Assembly: GCA_045649205.1 (NCBI GenBank)
Contig: JAZRPJ010000083.1
Location: forward strand, 1-14,463
Source: Flemingiibacterium sp045649205
GTDB taxonomy: Bacteria > Bacillota > Clostridia > Oscillospirales > CAG-272
Length of the DNA stretch: 14,463 nucleotides
Direction: 5' to 3'
The notes beneath the pieces were generated by a model that was given only the letters and a program-made list of their open reading frames with translations, was not told where the DNA came from and searched no databases. Positions 1-7,137 of this stretch are shown piece after piece. The position numbers were made by a program, and so were the translations under genes. The stretch's first letter is position 1. Each line of letters starts with the position of its first letter.

Positions 1-85
1 CAATTTGACAAGTATTTGGAAGAAATTTAATATAAATACTATGCACGCTGCGTTTGATTAAACAAAATAGTAAGACAAGAATGAT

Positions 86-580
86 TGAAGTGAACCCAAA
101 AGTTTAGACAAAAATTAAATATTAAATTTGTTGCGAATGAGCTCGGTACCCCACTGGGCTCATTCCTTTTAAATTGAGAGAGATTCTCTCATAGTTGTAG
201 AAATGTATGTATTCCTCCAACTTTTCAATGAATCCCCGAGGGGATTCAAATTTTTCTCCGTAATACATTTCAACTTTCAACCTGCCGAAGAAGTTTTCCA
301 TTATGCCATTGTCCATACAGTTTCCTTTTCGGGACATACTTTGTGTAATGTTGTGCTCGGCAAGAAGACGTTGGTATTCGGCATGTTGATATTGCCAACC
401 TTGATCAGAATGGAAGATAGGTCGGGCATCGGTTGGTAGTTTGGCAAATAAGCCATCTAACATTTCTCGTATTTGCCACAAATTTGGACTCGTCGAAATA
501 GAGTAAGATATAATTTCACGATTGAACATATCGAGTACAGGTGAAAGATATACTTTTTCATCACCGATCTTAAACTCCAT
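86..580 (-). mobile_element. Remnant of an IS3-family insertion sequence (right part)
   Basis: One end of the element is visible. The 25 bases at 86-110 begin with TG and contain CCCAAAAGTTTAGACA, which resembles the terminal repeats of IS3-family elements (IS150/IS3-type ends with CCCCAAAAAGTTAGACA). The transposase reads leftwards and stops at 122, close to this end, as usual for the family. The other end is missing: the element breaks off at about 578-584, inside the transposase gene, where sequence of an unrelated enzyme begins. There is therefore no second terminal repeat and no target duplication to find here. The last codons of the transposase overlap a hairpin at 135-165 (12 pairs, two of them G-U). 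Bases 1-85 outside the element hold no gene I can recognise. Confidence 0.8.
122..580 (-). pseudogene. IS3-family transposase OrfB, C-terminal fragment
   Basis: About 150 residues of the integrase (rve) domain remain. They start at EFKIGDEKVYLSPVLDMFN and run through FHSDQGWQYQ and NCMDNGIMENFFGRLKVEMYYG to the typical GMSPVGYR end. In the family the catalytic triad is D-D-E. The second Asp (in HSDQG) and the Glu (in MENFFGRLK) are present, but the first Asp, which lies in a TDVTEF-type motif just upstream, has been lost at the break. The fragment therefore cannot encode a working transposase. The open frame continues to 757, but residues upstream of the break are an out-of-frame reading of the neighbouring glutaminase-like fragment. 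No OrfA or N-terminal helix-turn-helix part is present. Confidence 0.88.
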
Positions 581-1250
581 AGGGCCATGCCTCGGATGCG
601 GCGTAATGCATAACAGGACGGAGCATGCCCTTAAGCAGCTCGGTATTGTATTTAAGGAAGATAGGCGCCGAAGGATAAGTAACGTCAACAGTTGCGCTGC
701 AGCCGTTGGAGGCGCACTCCTTGGAAATGTAGAGATTATTTCCGTCCTTGTCAACAACCAGCTTGTGCGCCGCCATTATCTGGCGGTAGGAAAGCATAAG
801 CAGCTCCGCATATTTTTCGCTTCCGACAGAAATAGCATCGTTTTTCAGCTTCTCGGAGAATTCGTTACAGCGGCGAAGCAGGCAGTCATACTCGCAAGCC
901 GCTTCAGCGATAGCTTCCTCAATGGTCTTACCGCCTTTTTTCCAGTATGCGCCGAGATAGAAATAGCCCCAATCGATTCTGATATCGTCACCGGAACGCC
1001 AAAGTACATTCTGGCTTCCGCTTCCCATTTTGATTGCGGTAACCCCGTCAATGGATACCGGATACGCAAGCGCGCGCCCCTCGCCTCTTTCATTAAGGCA
1101 AAGCTCCTCACTGACGGTAAAGCGAACCTTTACAGCGTGAGGTTTTCCGTCGAGGCTTTCGTATGATACACGGCAGTATGCAACGGGACGTGAGGCATAA
1201 TAAAGCTCGGTTATAAGCATGGGAGATGTAATAAGCAGACCCAATTCCAA
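581..1250 (-). pseudogene. Glutaminase-like protein (DUF5127/DUF4965), internal fragment
   Basis: This is the middle of a protein of the fungal glutaminase A-like family (domain order DUF4964, DUF5127, DUF4965, DUF1793). Near the start ITSPMLITELYYASRPVAY and SLDGKPHAVKVRFTVSEE match DUF5127, followed by GDDIRIDWGYFYLGA. The DUF4965 core follows: SYRQIMAAHKLVVDKDG, ISKECASNGCSATVDVTYPSAP and YNTELLKGMLRPVMHYAASEAWP. The fragment has about 220 residues against roughly 650-800 in full-length members. The N-terminal part is missing beyond about 1245, where an AraC gene on the other strand begins. The C-terminal part is cut at about 581 by the IS remnant. A frame-opening TTG at 1250 is not a credible start. 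Substrate is unknown: bacterial members sit in glycan-use loci, so 'glutaminase' is only a family name. Not functional in this form. Confidence 0.78.
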
Positions 1251-1792
1251 AATATGGGTTTATGAATGTTTCAGGCAGCATGTGTGCCGGACTTGTGGCT
1301 TCATACGGACTCGCCGGCAAGAATTACTTTGACGGTACAGGCTTGAAGCCGCTTTTTGAGCGTGTACTGACCATGGTTGATCCCACCGTTCCGGAGGGTG
1401 AAGCCGAAGCAGCATTGCAGGGGCTATTTGTGGAAATACTCGCGAGGCTTTCCTTTGCCGACGATGAGCCGGAGTCCTGTGAAGAAGCCTCCGTGATGAA
1501 AAAATATATCGACTCAAATCCGGGACAGATAGTAACTGCAGACGAGCTTGCGAAGCTGATATTCCGCTCTCCCGATTACTGTCTGAAGCTTTTCGGCAGA
1601 GAGTTCGGGACGACCCCTTACGCATACCAGCTTGGCAGAAAGCTCAATATGGCAAAGACACTTCTTTCGGATACGAATATGTCGATCGGAGAAATAGCAT
1701 CCACCCTCGGCTACAGCGATGCACACTACTTTTCAAATCTGTTTTTGAAAAAATGCGGTATTCGGCCGCTTGCTTACAGAAAGAATAGATAA
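1235..1792 (+). pseudogene. AraC-family regulator, N-terminally truncated
   Basis: The C-terminal half of an AraC/XylS regulator is intact. A linker helix region (about residues 20-75 of the ORF from ATG 1262) is followed by the two helix-turn-helix units: MKKYIDSNPGQIVTADELAKLIFRSPDYCLKLFGREFGTTPYAYQL, then AKTLLSDTNMSIGEIASTLGYSDAHYFSNLFLKKCGIRPLAYRK. The N-terminal cupin or other sensor domain is absent. The reading frame is closed by TAA at 1232-1234, and ATG 1262 has no ribosome binding site. The break coincides, within about 20 bases, with the 5' break of the divergently oriented glutaminase-like fragment, so one event probably beheaded both. It ends convergent with the intact AraC gene at 1839-2786. 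A truncated DNA-binding domain could be made if transcribed, but no promoter is seen. Confidence 0.82.
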
Positions 1793-1838
1793 ACAGTGCC
1801 GAATATTTCGGGGAGCGTTCTACCTATAAGACTGCCCC

Positions 1839-2786
1839 TTACCGCTGCCTATATTTCTTCGGACTCGCACCGAATTTCGCACTGAAGATGCGGTGGAAAT
1901 AGCTTTTATTTTCATAGCCTACAGCTCCGGAGATCTCCTCCACCGAAAGGTTTGTGTTCTTAAGAAGAAATGCCGCCTGGGACAACCGTTTTTCCTGTAC
2001 ATGCTCGGTGTAGGTGCGCCCGGTACGGTTCTTTATTTCGTGGCTGAGCCAGTAAAAATCATAATGCAGGATCCGCGCCGCCTCGCCGAGACTTCCGTCC
2101 TTGTAATTACCCTCGATGTAACGGAATATCTCCATTACCGCGCGGTCCTCTCGGGATTCATAAACCAACTTGTCAGTGTGGTTAAGAAGCTGCATGATGA
2201 GCAGTCCCATGGTTATCTGATTGATGCTCCGCTCGTCCGCAATGCTGTTGATAAGTGTCCAGATAAGGTTTTCAATAAGATTTTGCACCGGAAGCACGCC
2301 GGCAACCTTGAAATGCAGGCATCCCCGATTCTCGCCCTCAAAAAGGGAGCGTATGAGGAAATTCTTTATAGGCGAATCATGCGCACCAAGCATTTCAAGA
2401 GTTTTATCGAAAAATGAGGGCTGAATGATAAAATTCACCGCAACATCATTTTCACCGGCAGGCAGTATCTCCTGTTTTGCGGTCTGTCCGAGAAAAAGAA
2501 TCTCGCCCTCATTCAGTATAAGCTCCCTACTGTTAATAATATGGGTCGTTTTCCCGGTGCACATATAGACAGCCTCAATATAGTCATGAGTATGCTCCGG
2601 AAATCGGACAAAACGGGTATGTGTACGCACGCTTATAAGCTTCCCTTCGGAAAGAAGCTTTTTACTGTGGATAATATTGCCGCCGTTAGTTGTATATATG
2701 CTTTTGTCCACCTCCGCCTTGTCAAGAATGGCAAGCTCCTCAGCGGTGACCGGCATTAGTTTATTTAGTATTTCCTGCTTGATCAT
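1839..2786 (-). CDS. AraC-family regulator, probable rhamnose-operon regulator
   Basis: A complete 315-residue AraC/XylS activator. The N-terminal half is a cupin-type sensor: ISVRTHTRFVRFPEHTHDYIEAVYMCTG with the PxHxHDYxE core, then NEGEILFLGQ. The C-terminal 100 residues hold two helix-turn-helix units: IFRYIEGNYKDGSLGEAARILHYDFYWLSHEIKNRTGRTYTEHVQ and AAFLLKNTNLSVEEISGAVGYENKSYFHRIFSAKFGASPKKYRQ. ATG 2786 is preceded by GGGGTG at a suitable distance. The gene is divergent from rhaA with 141 bases between the two starts, the normal arrangement for a local activator, so it most likely senses rhamnose or a related sugar and controls rhaA and the aldolase. The rhamnose link is inferred from context only; it is not an orthologue I can name as RhaS or RhaR. 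Confidence 0.88.
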   Translation of the reverse strand: MIKQEILNKLMPVTAEELAILDKAEVDKSIYTTNGGNIIHSKKLLSEGKLISVRTHTRFVRFPEHTHDYIEAVYMCTGKTTHIINSRELILNEGEILFLGQTAKQEILPAGENDVAVNFIIQPSFFDKTLEMLGAHDSPIKNFLIRSLFEGENRGCLHFKVAGVLPVQNLIENLIWTLINSIADERSINQITMGLLIMQLLNHTDKLVYESREDRAVMEIFRYIEGNYKDGSLGEAARILHYDFYWLSHEIKNRTGRTYTEHVQEKRLSQAAFLLKNTNLSVEEISGAVGYENKSYFHRIFSAKFGASPKKYRQR

Positions 2787-2803
2787 AAAATCACCCCAAC
2801 TCT

Positions 2804-2831
2804 ATTTTATCACATTCCCCTGAAAAATCAA
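2804..2831 (-). promoter_or_regulatory. Probable promoter of the AraC gene at 1839-2786
   Basis: Read leftwards, TAAAAT (2804-2809) is preceded at 16 bases by TTGATT (2826-2831). The -10 box lies only about 17 bases before the ATG, so the predicted leader is very short, with room for little more than the ribosome binding site. The -35 box is imperfect, which would fit an activated or autoregulated promoter. Confidence 0.5.
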
Positions 2832-2838
2832 TACAAAT

Positions 2839-2869
2839 AAGGACACTTTTTTAAACAAGCCATGTCCTT
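2839..2869. promoter_or_regulatory. Inverted repeat in the AraC-rhaA control region, candidate operator
   Basis: AAGGACA (2839-2845) and TGTCCTT (2863-2869) are exact reverse complements separated by 17 bases. They lie in the shared control region, about 60 bases before the rhaA start and immediately upstream of the AraC promoter. A 31-base span with the two arms about two helical turns apart suits a dimeric regulator; the E. coli RhaS/RhaR sites are also inverted repeats with a similar gap, although the bases are different. Binding by the adjacent AraC protein is an inference. Confidence 0.4.
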
Positions 2870-2927
2870 TATTTTTTGTTTTATTATGCTATCATTAATG
2901 TAGTTAATTATCGAAAGGATGTTTGAT

Positions 2928-4217
2928 ATGAGTTATTACGAAGCAAAAAATCTGTATAAAACCTACGGTATTGATACCGATAAGGCTCTCGAAACCCTCG
3001 AAAATATCAGTGTATCCATCCACTGCTGGCAGGGGGACGCCGTTACCGGATTTGATAACAAAGAAGCCCTTTCCGGCGGTATCCAAACCACCGGTAACTA
3101 TCCCGGTAAGGCACGCACTCCCGAAGAACTGATGGCAGATATCGACAAGGTGCTTTCCCTCGTTCCCGGAAAACATAAACTTAATATTCATGCGTGCTAT
3201 GCGATCTTTGAGCCCGGCGAATTTGCCGACAGAGATGCCCTGCAGCCGAAGCATTTTGAAAAATGGGTTAAATTTGCTAAAGAGCGAGGACTCGGACTGG
3301 ATTTTAACCCCACTTGTTTCTCCCATCCCAAGGCAGAAGGTATGACACTCGCCTCGGCTAAAGAGGAGATCCGTACATTCTGGGTAAATTACGTTAAGGC
3401 ATGCATCCGAATTTCCGAATACTTTGCGGACGAAACAGGAATGCCCTGCGTTATGAACATATGGATACCGGACGGACTCAAGGATACTCCGGCAGACCGT
3501 ATCGGTCCCCGCAGACGATTCAAGAAATCCCTTGATGAAATATTCGCAGAGCCGTACGATAAGAGTAAAGTCTATGTAACCCTCGAATCAAAGGTGTTTG
3601 GTATCGGCGTTGAATCTTACACCGTAGGTTCAGCTGAGTTTACTCTCGGATATGCGGCGGCAAACGGACTTGTTCCGCTTATGGACAACGGCCACTATCA
3701 TCCGACCGAACTTGTTTCCGATAAAATTTCTTCACTTCTGCTTCTGAACGATAAACTGGCGCTGCATATTACCCGCGGTGTGCGTTGGGACTCTGACCAT
3801 GTTATTCGTCTTGATGACGAAACAAAGGAGATAGCAAAAGAGATCGTCGCCAGCGGCAGAATGAACGATATCTCGATAGCACTCGATTTCTTTGATGCGA
3901 GCATTAACCGTATCGCTGCATGGATAGTCGGTCTTCGCAGCTTCAGAAAAGCATTGCTTTCGGCGCTTCTGACTCCGCATAAGACCTTGGCAGAGCTTCA
4001 GGACAGCGAACAGTTCACAAAGCTTATGGTACTCCAGGAGGAGCTTAAAACTATGCCGATGGGTGCTGTATGGGATGAGTTCTGCAGACGCAGCGGAATC
4101 GAAGCAGCGGAATCGAAGCATCGGAAAAATGGTTTAGTGAAGTCGAAGAATACGAAAGAGATGTGCTTTCAAAGCGCGTTTGATGGAGAACATTATGAAA
4201 GAATTGAAACTGCTTGA
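2928..4217 (+). CDS. rhaA: L-rhamnose isomerase with frameshifted C-terminus
   Basis: Converts L-rhamnose to L-rhamnulose in the cytoplasm, the first step of rhamnose catabolism. Homology covers almost the whole family length. By alignment from memory to E. coli RhaA, the metal ligands are all present: E220, D253, H280 and D320 for one site and H256, D288 and D290 for the other (motifs LESKVFGIG, MDNGHYHPTE, RWDSDH, ALDFFDASINR). The start is ATG 2928, nine bases after GAAAGG; the in-frame ATG at 2919 overlaps that site. At 4092-4119 a 14-base sequence is repeated in tandem and shifts the frame. After residues SGIEA the normal family tail (EKWFSEVEEYERDVLSKR, still readable in another frame and ending at a stop at 4181-4183) is replaced by about 35 unrelated residues ending at 4217. 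Without the duplication the protein would have 413 residues, close to the usual length; now it has 429. Active-site residues lie upstream, so partial activity is possible. Confidence 0.93.
   Translation: MSYYEAKNLYKTYGIDTDKALETLENISVSIHCWQGDAVTGFDNKEALSGGIQTTGNYPGKARTPEELMADIDKVLSLVPGKHKLNIHACYAIFEPGEFADRDALQPKHFEKWVKFAKERGLGLDFNPTCFSHPKAEGMTLASAKEEIRTFWVNYVKACIRISEYFADETGMPCVMNIWIPDGLKDTPADRIGPRRRFKKSLDEIFAEPYDKSKVYVTLESKVFGIGVESYTVGSAEFTLGYAAANGLVPLMDNGHYHPTELVSDKISSLLLLNDKLALHITRGVRWDSDHVIRLDDETKEIAKEIVASGRMNDISIALDFFDASINRIAAWIVGLRSFRKALLSALLTPHKTLAELQDSEQFTKLMVLQEELKTMPMGAVWDEFCRRSGIEAAESKHRKNGLVKSKNTKEMCFQSAFDGEHYERIETA
4092..4119. repeat. 14-bp tandem duplication causing a frameshift in rhaA
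   Basis: AGCGGAATCGAAGC occurs twice in direct succession (4092-4105 and 4106-4119). Removing one copy restores a reading frame that matches the conserved RhaA C-terminus and ends in TGA at 4181-4183. That stop overlaps an ATG at 4183 by one base, the typical join of translationally coupled genes. Confidence 0.93.
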
Positions 4218-5265
4218 AGAAATGTCAAACCGTTACGGTGCTGACCCGAGATACGTACTGGCCGGCGGCGGAAATACGTCGTTTAAAACCGACACCACTC
4301 TTTATGTTAAAGGTTCGGGGACTTCCCTTGCAACAATAAAAGCGGAAGTTTTTGTTCGTCTTGACCGTGCAAAGCTGGCTGCAATGTGGAATGTTAGCTA
4401 TTCCGAAAATGAAGCGGAGCGCGAGAGCCAGGTCCTGAACGATATGATGGCGGCAAGAGTAGAAGGCGAAACCCGGCGTCCAAGCGTCGAAACGCTTTTG
4501 CATGATCTCTTTCCGGGAAAATTTGTGCTTCATGTTCATCCGTCGGCGGTCAATGCTATGACCTGCGCTAAACTTGGTAAAGCTATTGCGGAGAAACTTT
4601 TCCCGGAATCGGTTTGGGTAGATGCTTGCCGCCCCGGATATATTCTCGCTTCTATATGCCGCGATAAGCTTGATTCTTACAAAAACAAAACCGGAAAGGA
4701 TGCCTGCTTGTTATTTTTGCAGAATCACGGCGTTTTCTTCGCCGGCGACACTGTAGAGGAAATTGATAAGCTTGTATCCGACATGATGAACAATCTTGAC
4801 GAATATGCCGCATCTGCGAAAACCGCAGTGAGAAAGAATCTTTGTTCGTGGCTTAATGAACTGACAAAAACCGCATATTCCGATTTTTTAGCCGGCGGAG
4901 ATGTGGCTTCCTTTGATCCTGATTTCAACAGTCCGACACCCGACCATATCGTTTATTGCAAGGCAAACTACTTAACGATCGATTCTTCGACGACAAAGGA
5001 AGAACTCGTAAAAAAGGTGCAGATATTCAATATCGAAAATGGATATCCCCCGCGTGTCGTCATTATAAAAGGCGAGGGTACAATTGTGCTCGGTACATAC
5101 GAAAAGCAGCTCGCCACCGTTCGGGATGTCTTTCTCGACCAGGTAAAGGTTTTCCACGCATCCCGTAATTATGGTGGATATTTCGGTATGAGCGACGACC
5201 TTGTTGACTTTATTGTAAACTGGGAAGTTGAAAGCTACCGCGCAAAAATAAGCTCGGGAAAATAA
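4195..5265 (+). CDS. Class II aldolase, probable rhamnulose-1-phosphate aldolase
   Basis: A 356-residue cytoplasmic class II aldolase/adducin-fold enzyme that, given its place after rhaA, probably splits L-rhamnulose 1-phosphate into dihydroxyacetone phosphate and L-lactaldehyde. Family signs are GADPRYVLAGGGNTSFK and LYVKGSGTSL (phosphate-binding region, residues 15-44), VETLLHDLFPG, and the likely zinc ligands H113 and H115 (FVLHVHPSAVNAM) with H178 (LQNHGVFFAGD). The chain is about 140 residues longer than E. coli RhaD and resembles the aldolase part of the two-domain RhaE-type proteins, without their dehydrogenase domain. The start ATG 4195 follows GGAGA at five bases; ATG 4183 is an alternative that would overlap the ancestral rhaA stop. 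Because rhaA is now frameshifted, rhaA translation runs to 4217, over this start, which could change coupling. Exact sugar specificity is inferred from context. Confidence 0.82.
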   Translation: MKELKLLEEMSNRYGADPRYVLAGGGNTSFKTDTTLYVKGSGTSLATIKAEVFVRLDRAKLAAMWNVSYSENEAERESQVLNDMMAARVEGETRRPSVETLLHDLFPGKFVLHVHPSAVNAMTCAKLGKAIAEKLFPESVWVDACRPGYILASICRDKLDSYKNKTGKDACLLFLQNHGVFFAGDTVEEIDKLVSDMMNNLDEYAASAKTAVRKNLCSWLNELTKTAYSDFLAGGDVASFDPDFNSPTPDHIVYCKANYLTIDSSTTKEELVKKVQIFNIENGYPPRVVIIKGEGTIVLGTYEKQLATVRDVFLDQVKVFHASRNYGGYFGMSDDLVDFIVNWEVESYRAKISSGK

Positions 5266-5320
5266 TGAATCAAATCATATATACGAATAAGTAAATAGCT
5301 TGTTTCAAAAACAATATTTG

Positions 5321-5365
5321 CGGGCAGGATACAGAAAATTATCCTGCCCGGCTGTTTTGATTTTC
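5321..5365 (+). terminator. Rho-independent terminator of the rhaA-aldolase operon
   Basis: CGGGCAGGATA (5321-5331) pairs perfectly with TATCCTGCCCG (5340-5350) around an eight-base loop, followed by a T-rich tract in 5353-5365. It lies 55 bases after the aldolase stop and just beyond the end of the convergent hydrolase gene, so it may also limit transcription from that side. Confidence 0.88.
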
Positions 5366-5401
5366 CCTTCAATCGTTGGTGAGGGGGTTATTCCGTTTAT
5401 T

Positions 5402-6889
5402 TTAATTCCGCTTACCCGTGGCTTCTCCTACATATTCGTCAAGGAACCACTCTGCTGTCTTTGTGATCTTCAGACTGACCGAATTGCCCTCAAAGGTGAA
5501 TCTCGCCGCCATGTTGCCGAAATAATCGTCGATTATATAGGTGCGGATGAGAAGGGTGTTTTCCGATTCCCATACTCCGCAGTTAAGACAGCGGTAGGGA
5601 CGGTCTGCCGGCATCTGTATACGCTTGCCGGAATAGTGAGTTTCCGGGAAAACGGTGTCTGCGTATCTGCCGAGGCAGAAGGGGAAATATTTCGTTCCCC
5701 GTGCGGTTTCATAGGTGAGCATTCCCACCGTGCCGTTAATTTCAAACTTGAAGCCTGCCATCTGCATGGGGTTCTCATCAAGCTCATAATAAACGCCATT
5801 CACTGATTCTTCCATGGGCGAGCTGACCTCGCCGAAAGGTACATTTAGCTCAAGTCCGCCCAGAACTGCTTGCATATGGGCATACGCCCTTTCATCGTAA
5901 GGTAGCTTATCCTCAGTCAGCTTTTTCGCTACGGTTTCGAAGAACCATTCGGCAAAAACATGATATCCATCCTCATCGCCCTGGGTATCGCTGTTGGTAA
6001 CAAACAGCAAATCCTTATCGGGAACGATTACAGCAAGCTGTCCGCCCATTCCGGTAAAGCCGAAAGCCCCGTCACGCATACACCATATCTGATATCCGTA
6101 GCCGTGACCGATAATGACGTCCACCGCTCCGTCGTCGAAGCTTAAATTATCGATCTGCTTTGAGGTTGCGGCTTTTACGTATTCCTCGCTTAAATAACGC
6201 TTCCCGCCTACCATGCCACCGTGGGCATACAGCAGTGCGCATCTTGCAAGATCTCTCGTTGTACATTCAACTCCAGAGCCGCCCCAAGCGGTTCCTTCAG
6301 GAGCTTCAACGCACCAGGCATCCTCGGAGAAACCCAGCTCGCGCAGTGCCTTGTCCTTGAGGTATTCAAGGAAGGTCTTGCCCGTCAGCTTCTCAACCAA
6401 AGCGCAGAGGGTATGGGTTCCGGATGTATCGTATCGGAATTCCGTTCCGGCGGGGTGATCGGGTTCGAGAGCCGGATGGAAAAAAACTTTTATCCAGTCG
6501 GGTTCAAATCCTCTGTATGCCTGCCTCACATGGCAGGTGGACATCATTAACATATGACGAATGGTCATCTCACGGATATAAGGATGGACAGTTCCGTCAT
6601 CCTGCTCCGGGAAATATTTTATAATAGGATCGTCAAGAGAAATCTTTCCCTCGTCGTAAAGCATACCTATCGCCGTGGATGTGAAGGATTTCGATGCAGA
6701 GTATATGCGGTGCAGCCAATCCTTGTGAAAGGGCTTATAGTAACCCTCGGCAAATACCGAGGTTCCGCGTATCATAAGAAAGCCATGCTGTACCTTTCCG
6801 GCGCGGTTTACGGTATTTATGTAATCCTCGACCCATTCGGGATGTACACCCACATCCTCCGGGCGGCAGTATGTAAGAATATCGCTCAT
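5402..6889 (-). CDS. Beta-lactamase-family serine hydrolase
   Basis: A 495-residue protein of the class C beta-lactamase/penicillin-binding-protein fold. The catalytic SxxK is S64-A-S-K67 in RIYSASKSFTSTAIG. The second motif is Y153 in FRYDTSGTHTL, and the third region is GFTGMGGQLAVIVPD, where the usual His/Lys-Thr-Gly triad reads FTG. The catalytic domain takes up roughly residues 10-330; the remaining 160 residues form a C-terminal beta-rich domain seen in several esterase-type members. There is no signal peptide, so it acts in the cytoplasm, which argues against cell-wall work and for hydrolysis of a small imported molecule such as an esterified sugar. The start ATG 6889 follows AAGGAG at ten bases. 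It is divergent from the AraC gene at 7138 and has its own consensus promoter. The substrate cannot be read from the sequence. Confidence 0.85.
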   Translation of the reverse strand: MSDILTYCRPEDVGVHPEWVEDYINTVNRAGKVQHGFLMIRGTSVFAEGYYKPFHKDWLHRIYSASKSFTSTAIGMLYDEGKISLDDPIIKYFPEQDDGTVHPYIREMTIRHMLMMSTCHVRQAYRGFEPDWIKVFFHPALEPDHPAGTEFRYDTSGTHTLCALVEKLTGKTFLEYLKDKALRELGFSEDAWCVEAPEGTAWGGSGVECTTRDLARCALLYAHGGMVGGKRYLSEEYVKAATSKQIDNLSFDDGAVDVIIGHGYGYQIWCMRDGAFGFTGMGGQLAVIVPDKDLLFVTNSDTQGDEDGYHVFAEWFFETVAKKLTEDKLPYDERAYAHMQAVLGGLELNVPFGEVSSPMEESVNGVYYELDENPMQMAGFKFEINGTVGMLTYETARGTKYFPFCLGRYADTVFPETHYSGKRIQMPADRPYRCLNCGVWESENTLLIRTYIIDDYFGNMAARFTFEGNSVSLKITKTAEWFLDEYVGEATGKRN

Positions 6890-6909
6890 GATTTATTTTC
6901 TCCTTTTCG

Positions 6910-6936
6910 ATTTTGGAAATATTACTTATCCAAAAT
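6910..6936. promoter_or_regulatory. Inverted repeat at the hydrolase transcription start, candidate operator
   Basis: ATTTTGGA (6910-6917) and TCCAAAAT (6929-6936) are exact reverse complements 11 bases apart. They sit just downstream of the -10 box of the hydrolase promoter, where a bound protein would block initiation. A near copy of the right arm, ATCCAAATTTTT (7017-7028), matches ATCCAAAATTTT (6928-6939) with one difference and lies on the AraC side of the same control region. It could be a second site for the same regulator. Confidence 0.4.
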
Positions 6937-6939
6937 TTT

Positions 6940-6968
6940 ATTATACAATATTATTTATATAATGTCAA
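6940..6968 (-). promoter_or_regulatory. Consensus promoter of the serine hydrolase
   Basis: Read leftwards, TTGACA (6963-6968), a 17-base spacer and TATAAT (6940-6945): a perfect sigma-A consensus. Such strength without a regulator would mean high constitutive expression, so repression at the adjacent inverted repeat is plausible. Confidence 0.85.
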
Positions 6969-7053
6969 TCACTTCCTTTGATTATAATTACCATGGAATT
7001 ATCTCACCAAAATCTCATCCAAATTTTTGCGCCTCTTTTCCTAATTTTATGTC

Positions 7054-7082
7054 TTTTCAAGCCGAAGGATTTGTGATATAAT
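7054..7082 (+). promoter_or_regulatory. Probable promoter of the AraC gene at 7138-8067
   Basis: A perfect TATAAT (7077-7082) is preceded at 17 bases by the weak -35 TTTTCA (7054-7059). A small hairpin follows in the leader (GCGGA and TCCGC around ACA). AAAGGCGG before the ATG supplies the ribosome binding site. Confidence 0.6.
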
Positions 7083-7137
7083 AAAAACAGCGGAACATCC
7101 GCAAGGTGAATTTATCATAAGGAAAGGCGGTTTTATT

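Noticed and set aside
522..1166. Plus-strand open frame of 214 codons over the IS and glutaminase-like fragments
   Set aside because: It spans the junction of two unrelated fragments on the antisense strand and matches nothing recognisable.
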